Assembly (NCBI GenBank): GCA_022539475.1
Contig: VCMS01000117.1
Coordinates: 1 to 64,000, forward strand
DNA from: Gracilaria domingensis
Lineage: Eukaryota > Rhodophyta > Florideophyceae > Gracilariales > Gracilariaceae
DNA: 64,000 bases
Direction of reading: 5' to 3'
This document shows positions 11,892-24,150 of this stretch, piece after piece; position 1 is the first letter of the stretch, and each line of letters begins with the position of its first letter. The notes below the pieces were generated by a model that searched no databases, had not been told where the DNA came from, and worked only from the letters and a program-made list of their open reading frames with translations. A program made the translations under genes and the position numbers.

Positions 11892-12749
11892 TGTAGAGCA
11901 AAACGCCCTTCGTGGGGATGCACCGAGGTGCTTTTCATAGTTTGTTGATCCGTTACCGGCTGCGACACCTCAGGTTATGAGAGGCTACTGGGGTAGTGCC
12001 CCTATTTTGGGGTATGCCTAGGAAGGGTAGTATTTCTGCACACGTGTGCCAAGTTGGCCCGATCGCGCGGGCCCCGTGGCAAGCAGGCCACGGGGGCACA
12101 CCTGTAGTGTATTGGCCGGCAGCGCCGGATAGTTAGATATTTTAATTGATATTTTCAAGTGCCGTATATAAATGGCGGCACTTGCCGCCACTGTACGGGA
12201 AGTAAACCTCAACGAGGCCTTTGGCTCTGATCTTCTTGCCGCTTGCGCACGGTCACCAGCCCCATCCTGGGGAATACCGCCGCAATTCCGGGCTGATCAA
12301 CCAACCTCCGTCCCTGAGGAGTACTAATCCGTCGTCACGGCACTTTTCTTATCTATTCTATTGTTTTCATTTCCATCTTACGGCTTTCGCTACTCTGCCC
12401 TACATTGTAGGTTTGTTTTATTTGTCTCGGGAGTTTTCCCGCTCATCACGAGTCAGTGCTCCGCAGTGCGGCTCGTTTGTTGATCTTTTGTCGTCCCATA
12501 CCGTTGGGCTGGATACCCCCACTCGCTGTGGCTCGCCGGAACCATCCGGATACCTACGCCGATTCTACCCCTTCTACCTCCGACTGCACGCCCAGATCGG
12601 GGCCACCCGGATTTACACCCGGCTCGTGTTGGCCCTATCGGAGGGTTCTGCCGCTCGACTGCCCTTCACAGGGAGCAGGGCCTGAACACCCTGAGGTGCT
12701 CGTCCGCGACGCGGCTTGTTGTTTTCCCCGTCAAGGGTTTTGCACCACA
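11892..12749 (+). repeat. Full 858-bp LTR, 5' LTR of the left-hand copy
   Basis: The LTR starts TGTAGAGC and ends CACCACA, a standard TG...CA pair. A TATA box (TATATAAA, 12165-12172) is followed at once by a hairpin of 7-bp stem (12173-12190). A stronger 9-bp stem lies upstream at 12072-12095 (CCCCGTGGC/GCCACGGGG). A primer-binding site starts 3 bp after the LTR (TGGTCTCCCGACC, from 12753). I cannot name the primer tRNA. Confidence 0.9.
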
Positions 12750-12913
12750 AACTGGTCTCCCGACCTAGAATCGGCTTTATTGGCCAACAATCGTTGGAGC
12801 TGGTTCGTTTGTTTGGAGCCCAGATAGTTGGGAATATCCGTTCTTACGGTTCTCTCATTGTCCGTTTTCGGAAGTTGTTTTGGTTGCCCATTGGCCGACT
12901 GTGTCGGTGAACG

Positions 12914-14923
12914 ATGTCGTCCCGTCGCAGGAGTAGCGCGCCACGTGCCGCTTCTGTGCCCGGTTCGTCTGGCTTGCCGGTAAGTTTGCCTCCGTTGCCG
13001 AAGGACGCACTGGAGGTCCCAGGCAATGGCGACCCGAAACCGGCTTCCCGGGGCCGCCGTTCTGATAACGGGACCCCACCCACTCGTGGGCCAACCGAGA
13101 CCGCACCTGCGGCTGATGCCGCCGCAGCGCTTGACGTTATGTCGTCGCGGTCCGACGAGTATACCCTCCGTGAATTAGAGGCTCAGGTTCGCATCCTGCA
13201 GAACTCCCAAGTGGGCCTCATCCGGGATATTACGAAACTCCGGCAACGGCTCGATGAAGCCGGTGTCCGGGATGTTTCGAGCGACGTCCGTGTTTTACGG
13301 TCTGATGTCAACCAGATTATGGAACACCGACAGGTGTCGGCTGGTCTGCACGAGCAGGCTGCCGCACGCCTGGACCGCCTGGCTACCCGTCTGGAGACGG
13401 TCGAGCAAATCATCGTATCTGATGCTGTTGCGCCGGGAGCCCCGGTTTCTGAGGGTTCTCAGCACTCGCGCCGTTCCCGGGATCGTCCGGCAAAGAAGAA
13501 GGTCAAGGTTGAGTCTGACTCGTCTTCTTCATCCTCTTCTGATGAGGAGGGCCCCAAAAAGGGGTCGTCTACCGACTCTTCGGACAGCGCGGAAGAGCGC
13601 TCTCGCTATCGTGCATCCCGTTCGCGGGCTACTGAAGCCACTTCTGGTGGTGCACGAGGCCGTACGAAAGGACGGAGACACCTCGGATTGAAGGAGTTGA
13701 AGCCGACAAACTTACTGCATCGGAAGCTACTATCTTACCGATATTATCGGCTTGATGACACGACGCCACAGAGGACCCCACGTGGGACTGGCAAAGTGCG
13801 AAATCATCTCCGACAAATGGAGCTCACGCTAAAGCCCCACAAGTTCTCTGGGGAAGATCCAATTCTTGTCTTGGATTTTCTTAGCCGCTTCGTAGCGGAA
13901 GCCGATGTACTTCGAATGAGCGAGGCACAGGCCTACATCGCGCTGCCGTACTTTTTGACGGGTGTAGCCGAAGATCAATTCAATTCGGTTCGTGGGTCGT
14001 CTCGCGCCTCCGAAGGAGGAGTTACGTGCTGGCCGGAAGCGGTACAATATCTCCTGCGTTCTTACGCGACAGGCAATGCGATACAAGGTGCTATACTCGC
14101 GCTGCGAGACACGAAGCAAGGAGCCGAAGAGTCGGAAACCGTTTATTCGACCCGCCTCAATAAGGCTTTCCACAGATGTGGCAACGTGTTCTCCGCAGCT
14201 GAGCGGTGTACGATGTTTGTTGATGGACTGGACCGATCAATTCGGACGTTGGTAGCCCATTATCGGGAGAACAAACGCCGGATTACCTATCTGGAACTCG
14301 TTCAATTTGCCCAAGCGGAGGGAGATGCAGCTCGAGCACGCACTGGCATCAAGGCGCGCACGCGCCGACTCCTTCATGTAGAAGGCCGAGACTCCTCACT
14401 GCCTCACTCGCGAGGTTCTGTTCAAGGGGGTTATGATAACCTGCACCTGTTACAGGACGATGGTTCAATGCCGAGTTCGGAATTGCCGTCGACGACGGAG
14501 CAGTCTACAGTGGACGGAGACCCTGCTCTGTACGCCGGACGTCAAGTCCCGGCATTGCCCGTGCCGCACTCTGGCGGATATCGAAGCCAACGCCTTGGAT
14601 GGAGGGACCCGTATCCTCCTCGACAGGAGCGCCGGCCGCCCAACGCGGATCTTCTTCGTCACCTTATTTGTCATACCTGTTACAGGCCAGGGCACATCGC
14701 TCCGAATTGCTTAATGCCCATACGGGATATGGCGAAGATAGTGCCTCAGTATGAGTCGTTGACGCCCGCCGAGCGGGAACGTGTTCCCGACAAATCGTAC
14801 CTTCGTGCGAAGGCGGAGACTCAGCCTGGAAACCAGGAAACGGTGCCATCGAATGGTGGAACTGTAGCCGCCCCTGCGGAATCGCAACCTCCGCAGATTG
14901 GCGGCGACGCTCAGAAAAACTGA
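12914..14923 (+). other. gag: Ty3/gypsy gag, left copy
   Basis: The frame encodes a 669-aa Gag-type protein. A Ser/Arg-rich front and a coiled-coil-like stretch are followed by a retrotransposon Gag core (around residues 300-470). A CCHC knuckle near residue 580 (CHTCYRPGHIAPNC, C-X2-C-X4-H-X4-C) binds nucleic acid during particle assembly. The same gene is at 31989-33998 in the other copy with only a few differences. It lies between the primer-binding site and pol and is separated from pol by about 115 bp rather than overlapping it. Confidence 0.88.
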
Positions 14924-15039
14924 GCAAGGGAGCCTCCAGCAATGGAGAGGCGCCCCCAGCGACGGGGTTTAGTGCGCCTGAGGCTGAGAAGCCTCGCTCC
15001 CCGGTCACAATCCTTTCGAGGAAACTGGCCACTACAGAC

Positions 15040-18000
15040 GTGGACTCTGAGCACCTTGGTGTCTTGCGTCGCCCGTGGATACGGTCTAAGAACAGCCGGT
15101 TCCCGGATAGAGTCCTGGTCATGGCGAAACGTAACTACAAAGTTTACGCCGACCTGGGTGTTTCCGACCAGTACATGGTTCGGCAGTTGTCCGTGCTCGA
15201 TACAGGAGCTGGGCCAAATTTCTTGGTTGAATCGATGATTCCGCCGCACTTGCGGTCTCGCGTTCGTGCGGCGCCGCAGATTGACATAGCGGATGCGAAC
15301 AATCGGCCACTTTCGACTGTGGGAGTAATAGACCTGCTCGTCAGGCTTGGCCGCTACGTGGCGAAGCTCGATTTCTTGGTTTGCAAGCAACTCGCTGCGC
15401 CGGTTATCCTCGGCTGCGACTTCTGTGACCGCTTCGTCGATGCAATTCGACCGCGGAAGCGAACCATCGAAATGGAAGATGGGACTACTGTACCGATCGT
15501 TTGGCGTCCCCTACGCCGGGCTCTGAAGAAGCAAGTCCCTTTGCCTGCGGCACAGAAGCCTACAGCCGATGAACGAAAGTCTACAAAGCTCCGAGTAGCT
15601 CGGCCCATTTCCATCCCGCCTGAATCACAGGTCTGGGTTACTGTGACCTCCCCACAATGTGGCTTACAAACGGTACAACCGTTGCCTGCGTTACAGGAGA
15701 AGCATCAGCTTGCCCTCGCTAATGGGATTGTTTTCGTCGAACCCGAGAAGCCTTTTCAGGTGCTGGTTGCGAACTTCAGCCGTTTTTCTCAACGGTTGGT
15801 TAGGAGCCAAGTTATTGGTTCGTTGCTTCCGCACCCTGCGGCTATAGTGCCTACTCAGGTTTCTATTGCCGAGGTTCTCGGAATCCTCGAAGCTGAGGAG
15901 GGGGAGGCGGAACGGAACAATTCCGAAACGACTGGACCGAACAGTTCCTCGGAAGATGCTACGCCGACTTCGTCGGATGCGAATAGCCGCAGCCTGTCGA
16001 AGGAAGCGATGCCGACCTCGTCGGGCAGTAATGATACAGACCTGAGTGCTGCTGACACGAAGGATAAGGCAGTACAGGAACTGGAGTCTCTGGATCTTGA
16101 ACATGTCCCAGAGACTCACCGCGATAAATTGCGGCACATGCTTGAGGAGTTCACGCCCATGTGGGATGGCACTCTGGGTAAGATCGGTATTACCGAACAT
16201 CGGATTGATTTGCTACCGAATACTCGGCCCATTTCACAGCACCCTTACAGGGCAGGACCGACAGCTCGGCAGGAGGAGAAAGCTCAAGTTGAGAAGATGC
16301 TCCGCGCTGGAGTTATCGAGCCGGCTCAGTCACCTTGGGCATCGCCGGTGGTGCTCGCGCCCAAAGCTGATGGGTCTTGGCGATTTTGCATCGATTACCG
16401 CAAGCTAAACGCGGCTACGGTCAAGGATGTGTATCCTATCCCACGAATGGATGAATGCATCGATTCATTGGGCGACGCGAAAGTGTTCACAACCCTAGAC
16501 GCGAATTGGGGCTATTGGCAAGTTCCCGTGAGGGCTGAGGATCGTGACAAGACAGCCTTCGTTTGTCATGAAGGATTGTACCGATTCAATCGGATGCCCT
16601 TTGGGTTAACGAACGCGCCAGCCACCTTTCAACGAGCTGTGGATATTTTGCTAGCCCGCTTTAAGTGGAAGACTTGCCTGGTATACCTGGATGACATCAT
16701 TGTCTACTCCAGCAACCTGGATGAGCACTTGACCCACGTATGGGATGTGATGCGAGTCCTACGCGATGCAGGCATTACGCTCAAGCTCAAGAAGTGTGAG
16801 TTCTTTACCGAAACCGTCCGGTATCTCGGCCATGTTATCCGTCCGGGACGGCTTTCGATTGACGAAGTACGCGTGAAATCCCTCAAAGAGGCTAAGCATC
16901 CGAGGACGCAGACGGAACTCCGATCTTTTCTCGGCTTGTGCAATGTGTATCGCCGCTTCATTCCGAACTTCGCGGATATCGCTGCACCCCTGAACGAGCT
17001 TCTTCGCAAAGGACAGCCAGTCGATCTGGAAGAATTCGACGACCGCAAGGTCGCGGCTTTCTCGTCGCTCGTGGACGCGGTGACATCGCCACCTGTTTTA
17101 TCCCTGCCTAGGGCTGGTTTGCCATATGCAGTAGATACGGATGCGAGCGACTACCAAGTCGGCTGTGCCCTATTCCAGACCACCAATGATGGCGAGCGAT
17201 TGCCAATTGGGTATTGGTCAAGAAGCCTCAACGTTCACGAGAGGAATTACTCGGTATCCGAGAAGGAGTGCTTGGCAGTTGTCTGGGCGTTACAGACACT
17301 GCGGCCCTATCTTATGGGGACCCGCTTCATTGTTCATACCGATCATTCGGCATTACGCTGGCTACTCTCTATAGCAGAGCCATCTGGCCGCTTCATGCGG
17401 TGGAGACTTCGCTTGTCGGAATTCGATTTCGAAATCCGTTACAAGAAAGGACTCCTGAACACTCAGGCTGATGCACTGTCCCGCTTGGAAACAGCGGCTG
17501 AAGCTGCGCCAGTCGATGATCTGGAGATACCGTGCTTCCTCGTGGAAGACGGCTCGAGCGATGCCGATGAAGAATCGGAAGGATGGGACATCTACGATGC
17601 TGTTGTAGCCGTGTCAGACACGCAACCCGAACCGGGCTCTTTCGTACCGATCAAGCCGGAGGAACTCATCCGGGAGCAGCACACCGACCGTTTTTGTACG
17701 GAGATTCGTAGTCGTCTAAACGGTGGAGCACAGTTGCCTTTCGTCGAGAACGACCAAGGATTTCTAATCCGAACTGTCGGAAACAGGCCACAGATTGTGG
17801 TTCCGCACTCACTTCAGTCACGAGTACTGCATTTGTCGCACTATGCGAAGTTGTCAGCCCACCCTGGTGGCAGGAAGTTGTACTACACCTTACGGAAGGA
17901 CTTTTACTGGCCAGCAATGGCTTTCGACGCGTATGCCACTGTTCGTGGATGTTCTGACTGCGCGAAGAACCGCGTCAAGCTCCATAAGTATTCCAAGAAG

Positions 18001-20453
18001 TTGGCACTATTCCCTGCTAGGGCTCCACTGGAGTTTGTAGCGATCGATCTACTCGGCGAGTTTATTCGCACCCGCCGGGGAAACCGGTTTTTGCTTGTTA
18101 TCACCGACCGCTTTTCTAAGCTGGTACGGACTGTGCCTTTAAAGAAGGTTACTGCTAGTGCGGTCGCCCAAGCTTTCGTTACTCACTGGGTTTTTGTCTA
18201 CGGACCGCCGATTGACTTACTATCGGATAATGGACCGCAGTTCACGGCTAAGTTCTTTCAGGACGTATGCCGCATCTTGCGGATCCAAAATTGGTTTACG
18301 ACAACATATCATCCCCAGAGTAATGGGCAGGTTGAGCGTTTTAACCGCACGATGCTCAACGCATTGCGGACGTTTGTTGCCGAGCATCCGTCGGAATGGG
18401 ATCAGTACACCGATGCGGTGACTTATGCCTACAATACGCAGGTTCATCGCACGACTCGAATCTCGCCGTTCGAGCTTGTGCTATCACGCGTCCCACCTTC
18501 GGTGGCTATCGAGCCACAGCCAACTTTGGATAAGTTTCCGTCACCCTGTCTACACAGGGACGCCTGGAAGGACTGGCTTAAGAACATTATCCCTACAGTT
18601 GGGCAGCATATCGCTAAGGCCCAGGCCGCATACAAGCGGAATTTCGACGCTAGAGTGCGTAAGAGTGCCCCTCAGATCAGGGAAGGTAGCTTTGCCTTCG
18701 TACGGAAGGAGTACTACAACCCGAAAAGGAGAAGCGCCACAAGCTTTCTCCTATCGCGGACGGCCCGTTCCGGGTTATTGCTGTCACCGACACAACGGTT
18801 GTCCTTGATATCAAGGGAGAGCACGAGCGTTTGTCGCTAGATCGCATAACGCCTGCGCCAAAGCCTGTTTCGCAGGATTCGCTACCGTCATCGTCGGCCC
18901 CTACCGCACCCACTGTGGGAACAGCCGTCGAAACGGAAACAGACGCCGCGGCGGGTACCCGCGCTCAACCGTCTGTGTTGCCGCATCCGGATCGTGGACT
19001 TGCCCATTTGCCTGCTAAGCCGGAATCGGACCGGTCGGTCTCCAATGCCGCACATGTGCACACGCGGATAAGGGCCCCTATGGGGATACTCGCCGCCACC
19101 CCCGACACTCCCACTGAGGAGGGGGAGGAGGCAGGTCGTCCTTTTTCGTTGTCGCCGTCGTCGACGGAGTCGCCTTCGCAGGCCTCTGTATCGCACGCAA
19201 GTCGTGATGAAGGCGCGTCAACGCGCGACACACAGCCGGAGAGCCGGAAAGAAGAGAACGACGTGCGGCTACCGCGGAAGCCTCAAGAAGAGGAAGATCA
19301 CTCTCGCTCACCACCGCCGTCGCGAACGGAGTTACGTTTGCAGGCCCAAGAACGGGAACACAGTACCGATATGGTACGTGATTGGCAGCCGGAAAGCCGG
19401 AGGGATCGCACAGTTTCGCGGAGGCCTTCTGAGAAGGACGCCACCTCGGTGACGATTGAAGCCGGAAGACCGGAAGAGAAGGACGCGCCGTTACCACGGA
19501 AGGCTGAGGTGGAAGGCACCACTGTGGTGAATCGCAAAGCCGGAAGTCCGGAGAAAGAAGAGTTAGTTCGAAAAAACCGTGCTGTTACGGCAGACCCGAC
19601 TTCGGGAGATTTTGGTGCAGCACAGAGTGCCAAAGCCGTCAAAAAGACGGAACCAACCACCAGTGTGGCGAACAGTCAAGCCACAGCAAGTGGGCAGCAC
19701 TCAAGCACTGACGACGCGTGCACGTCGCGCCAAGTGTCGAGCTCCGTGGGAGATCCGCCTCCAACCGAGGATTACAGTGCGCAAGCCGGGCACGCGCCAG
19801 CTACAGACCTGGCGCCGCCTAAAAACGGTTCAAAAAATTCCGAATTTGAATCGGCTCTTGACAGCCATGCAAAGGCGCAGGTGTCGCAAACCGCAGCGCG
19901 CGGCGAACCGCCGCCACGGCACGTGCCAGAACACCACTCGCTGGCTCACCGCTCTGCGGACCGTTCACCGTCGCAACGGGAGATTGTGCCGGAACGCCGG
20001 AAGCTCGCTATTCGAGAAGACCGGAGCACGGTCACAGCCCAGCAGCATGGGGAGAAGAACCAGGAATCTGGAAGCATGGTGGTCAGGAAAGTACCATGGT
20101 CACGGAGACCAACGCCTGGCGTACAGGATGTACTGCCGTCAGGACGGAAGCCGATCACGAACGACGATGCCCACGACGGGAGAAGCGACGACTACGCCTC
20201 GAAAGAGGATTCTTCAAGCAAGCCGCATACAGAGCGGAGTGTTCTCGATGAGGAATATGTCATTGACCGTCTGGTAAGTCACGGCTACGCCCCTGACGGG
20301 GAACTACTGTATCGAGTCCGTTGGTACGGCTACGCCTCCTCAGAGGATACGCACGAGCCCATTGAGCACTTGCCTCGCTCGAAGGTCTTGCAGTACCACC
20401 GTCGCACACGGACACCGATACCGGCTACGCTGGACAAGGCCCAAGTGGGTTGA
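15040..20453 (+). other. pol: Ty3/gypsy pol with chromodomain, left copy
   Basis: Domains in order: aspartic protease (LDTGAGPNF), reverse transcriptase (PIPRMDECIDSLG, FTTLDANWGYWQ, YLDDIIVY), RNase H (AVDTDASDYQVG, HTDHSALRW, QADALSRL), integrase (HPGGRKLYYTLRKDFYWP, CSDCAKNR, IDLLGEF, LLSDNGPQFT, HPQSNGQVERFNRT). A long Glu/Arg/Pro-rich linker follows and then a chromodomain at the end (YVIDRLVSHG, YRVRWYGYASSEDTHEPIEHL). The integrase-borne chromodomain marks it as a chromovirus, a group that targets chromatin. This copy looks nearly whole, with about one break. Confidence 0.88.
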
Positions 20454-20961
20454 CCACGCACGTTCCTATTGAGCGCAGCCGTCTCGGACGGAATATGCCG
20501 CCTCATGCGGACAGTATTGCATTACGCAAAAATATGCCGCGTCAAGCGGGTGTAACTAAGTTAACTTGATATCACTCAGCCGCCTCAGGCGGACCAGGCC
20601 GCTCTAAGCGGACAGCTTTTTGCTGAACAAACATGCCGCGAAATGCGGAAGCCACTTACAGTGGAGAAGAAGATAAAGAAGAAAGAAGCCTAAGAAGAAG
20701 GAGAAGAAGCCAGGACACTGGAAGGAAGACTAAGAAGTTTTATCGCTACAGCCGCTTGTGCGGAAAAGTTACCCCTCTCTTGTGGGCCATTCGCAACAGC
20801 CTCAAACGAGGTATTGCCCACTGAGAAGGGGGAGAGCAAGACAAAGAGTTTGAGCCAAGCCAGCACGGCTGGAGAAGTTTACCTCTAACTATTGAGTCGC
20901 CCCTCACCATCGGGGTCTATCGCGGACTACCGTAGCCCGTAGGGGATCGCGAGCCGGGGAA
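20454..20961 (+). repeat. Hairpin cluster and internal polypurine tract, left copy
   Basis: Between pol and the antisense module lies a run of short perfect hairpins, mostly CCGC-N4/5-GCGG: 20479-20491, 20498-20510, 20537-20549, 20580-20592, 20599-20611, 20636-20648, 20652-20664, 20752-20763 and 20800-20811. A purine-rich stretch (20660-20740) lies among them. At 20821-20835 CTGAGAAGGGGGAGA repeats the polypurine tract that sits before the 3' LTR. The mirror copy is at about 25951-26458. Confidence 0.75.
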
Positions 20962-22760
20962 TTACGCGCCAGACGGCCCAGAACCTGGGGTGCCCCCACT
21001 ACCGGGAGCCCCGGAGAAGCGCTGTGCCGCTATTGCTTGCAACTCCGACTCGTCGGTCACCGTATCGGGAACGGCCACTCCCACGCCTCGAAGGAAGTCG
21101 CGAATGACCGCCGCTCGCGGAGTGAGAGAAGAACTGCCGCCCACGGCGGATGCTACATCCTGAGCCCACGGGCCGGTCGGAGCGGGAGCCGCTACAGCGG
21201 GTGCGTCAACGATCACGACTTCGTCGTCATCTCCCGTAGCGTCGGGCTCCGAGGCAACCCCCACTGGGCTCCCCTCATCCATGGGACTTCCTCCCTCTGC
21301 AGGGTCATCACCGTCATCGTCGACGTATACGAACCCACGCGGGTGCCCTTCCGGGATATATCGCTCCTCTCGGCGGCGACCAGCCGCCTCAGCGGGGCCA
21401 ATTACCTCCCAAATCCACGGGTCAAAGTATACGAAGTCGCCGGCGTTGACGTTCCGTCCGGGAGAACGGTCCGACTGCCGACGGACTCCGTCGGAAACCT
21501 GACTAGCAGGCACCTCATCCAGTCAATCTGGTCAATGACGTCCACCAACGCGGTGGCTTCGCGCGCATTGCGGACCGAGCCGAGCACTTCGGAGAGATCC
21601 AACGCTCGGATCGCTTGCCGGATGAGTTCCGGGATGAACCAAACTCGGTACGAATCATATGCCTCGATGAGGAGGAAAGCCGCAACGCGGACGGTCCATT
21701 CTGTTGCCAGGATGCTCCACAGGCCGCGAGGCGGATCGTTCATGAAGTACGAGCCTATGTAAGTTAGGCAGGGCGGTAGCTCTACGTGACACCCTCGTGG
21801 GACTTCGACCGCAGGCCAGAATGACGGCAGCGGCAGGTATCGCCCAGTATGGGAGTGACGCGCAATGCGTTCCACCTCCGTGCACTGGTACGGCACCAGT
21901 ACCCCGAAGCGGGAACGCCATTTCCTCTCGAATCGGAGGCCTTCATGAAATTGAGACCGTCCAGGACGGCGAAGGAACCGGAACTCGGCGCGAAGGATCG
22001 GCCGCGCCCACAGGATCAACCCCTGCTGCGGCTGAACGGTATCCGAATATCGGTCAATTTCGTCCAACGCGTTGGCTAGGTGGTCGCCGTAGCCGACCTC
22101 GCCGAAAGTTCGGTAACGTGCCACATCGTACTGGTACTGTGCCGGCACCGGATGTTCGTTCGGAGCTCGGAAGTGTCGCGCCTACCCAATGCGGGCCATC
22201 TCATTGCGAGCGAATTGTCTCGTCTCGTTTCGACCTACAAACAGGCAGCTCGGTATAACCGCAACGCGGGCGATCCAGTCCCATGAACGGGTAACGTCAG
22301 CAGGAAGCCCACCGAGGAGTTGACCGTCGACAGCGTACGAGTCGACGAGCTCTGTATCCCGAACGGCTTCGGCGTCAAACCAGGGAGCCTGGGCAAAAAG
22401 GAAACTGTGCCGGTGCGGATCCCGGATGCGTAAGGCGCCCGCGGTAGGCCATCCACCCAGCGTAGCTGGCATCTCGGCGTTGAACCAATCCCACACGGGC
22501 GCGGGACCAGCCTGAGCTGGAGCGTGATCTTGTCCGGAAGAACCCGGCTGGGAGGCAGCCGCCGACTGCGGGAGAGGTACAGACCGGAACGGCGGGTTCG
22601 ACACTTGCATGCGTGCCGTCGAGGACGGAGGGCCGTTCGGTGCGTTGGACATCGCGAAAGGGCTCGAGATGACGAGGTTCGCTACTGACACCGGAGGTGT
22701 TGGTGGCTCCGAACAGTTCTCGGCAGACCCGTCTTGGGAGACTTCCTTATATCCCTCCAT
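20962..22760 (-). other. Antisense coding module of the retroelement, left copy
   Basis: On the strand opposite to gag-pol this 1.8-kb stretch reads as protein for nearly its whole length, with about two breaks in this copy. The product would be up to about 600 aa. It has a Ser/Pro-rich front (starting MEGYKEVSQDG), a core rich in Trp and Arg (WDWFNAEMPATLGGWP, GLWSILATEWTVRVAAF, YDSYRVWFIPELI) and an acidic, Ala/Pro-rich tail. I do not recognise a family, and no gag, env or transposase motif is seen. It would start about 50 bp inside the 3' LTR boundary, so antisense transcription from the LTR could drive it. Antisense genes in this position are known in some plant gypsy elements and in deltaretroviruses. 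Relation to those is not shown. Confidence 0.6.
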
Positions 22761-22800
22761 CGCGAGGCGTATCGAGCCGACGGAGTCGGTGTCTCAGCCT

Positions 22801-22813
22801 GAGAAGGGGGAGA
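22801..22813 (+). other. Polypurine tract, left copy
   Basis: GAGAAGGGGGAGA directly abuts the LTR start TGTAGAGC, the position of the plus-strand primer in LTR retroelements. The mirror copy is at 24098-24110. Confidence 0.85.
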
Positions 22814-23240
22814 TGTAGAGCAAAACGCCCTTCGTGGGGATGCACCGAGGTGCTTTTCATAGTTTGTTGATCCGTTACCGGCTGCGACACCTCAGGTTAT
22901 GAGAGGCTACTGGGGTAGTGCCCCTATTTTGGGGTATGCCTAGGAAGGGTAGTATTTCTGCACACGTGTGCCAAGTTGGCCCGATCGCGCGGGCCCCGTG
23001 GCAAGCAGGCCACGGGGGCACACCTGTAGTGTATTGGCCGGCAGCGCCGGATAGTTAGATATTTTAATTGATATTTTCAAGTGCCGTATATAAGTGGCGG
23101 CACTTGCCGCCACTGTACGGGAAGTAAACCTCAACGAGGCCTTTGGCTCTGATCTTCTTGCCGCTTGCGCACGGTCACCAGCCCCATCCTGGGGAATACC
23201 GCCGCAATTCCGGGCTGATCAACCAACCTCCGTCCCTGAG
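22814..23240 (+). repeat. Partial LTR, second part of the split 3' LTR of the outer element
   Basis: This matches the first 427 bp of the LTR and stops at CTGAG (23236-23240), the reverse complement of the CTCAG at 11887-11891. It is now in inverted orientation relative to its other half at 11456-11891, and it abuts the end of a complete reverse LTR. Confidence 0.9.
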
Positions 23241-24097
23241 TGTGGTGCAAAACCCTTGACGGGGAAAACAACAAGCCGCGTCGCGGACGAGCACCTCAGG
23301 GTGTTCAGGCCCTGCTCCCTGTGAAGGGCAGTCGAGCGGCAGAACCCTCCGATAGGGCCAACACGAGCCGGGTGTAAATCCGGGTGGCCCCGATCTGGGC
23401 GTGCAGTCGGAGGTAGAAGGGGTAGAATCGGCGTAGGTATCCGGATGGTTCCGGCGAGCCACAGCGAGTGGGGTATCCAGCCCAACGGTATGGGACGACA
23501 AAAGATCAACAAACGAGCCGCACTGCGGAGCACTGACTCGTGAGGAGCGGGAAAACTCCCGAGACAAATAAAACAAACCTATAATGTAGGGCAGAGTAGC
23601 GAAAGCCGTAAGACGGAAATGAAAACAATAAAATAGATAAGAAAAGTGCCGTGACGACGGATTAGTACTCCTCAGGGACGGAGGTTGGTTGATCAGCCCG
23701 GAATTGCGGCGGTATTCCCCAGGATGGGGCTGGTGACCGTGCGCAAGCGGCAAGAAGATCAGAGCCAAAGGCCTCGTTGAGGTTTACTTCCCGTACAGTG
23801 GCGGCAAGTGCCGCCACTTATATACGGCACTTGAAAATATCAATTAAAATATCTAACTATCCGGCGCTGCCGGCCAATACACTACAGGTGTGCCCCCGTG
23901 GCCTGCTTGCCACGGGGCCCGCGCGATCGGGCCAACTTGGCACACGTGTGCAGAAATACTACCCTTCCTAGGCATACCCCAAAATAGGGGCACTACCCCA
24001 GTAGCCTCTCATAACCTGAGGTGTCGCAGCCGGTAACGGATCAACAAACTATGAAAAGCACCTCGGTGCATCCCCACGAAGGGCGTTTTGCTCTACA
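23241..24097 (-). repeat. Full 857-bp LTR, 3' LTR next to the right-hand copy
   Basis: Complete LTR in reverse orientation, one G shorter in a G run than the 5' LTR. It is followed on the plus strand by the complement of the polypurine tract. By the junction logic it was the 3' LTR of the inserted (inner) element before the inversion. Confidence 0.9.
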
Positions 24098-24150
24098 TCT
24101 CCCCCTTCTCAGGCTGAGACACCGACTCCGTCGGCTCGATACGCCTCGCG

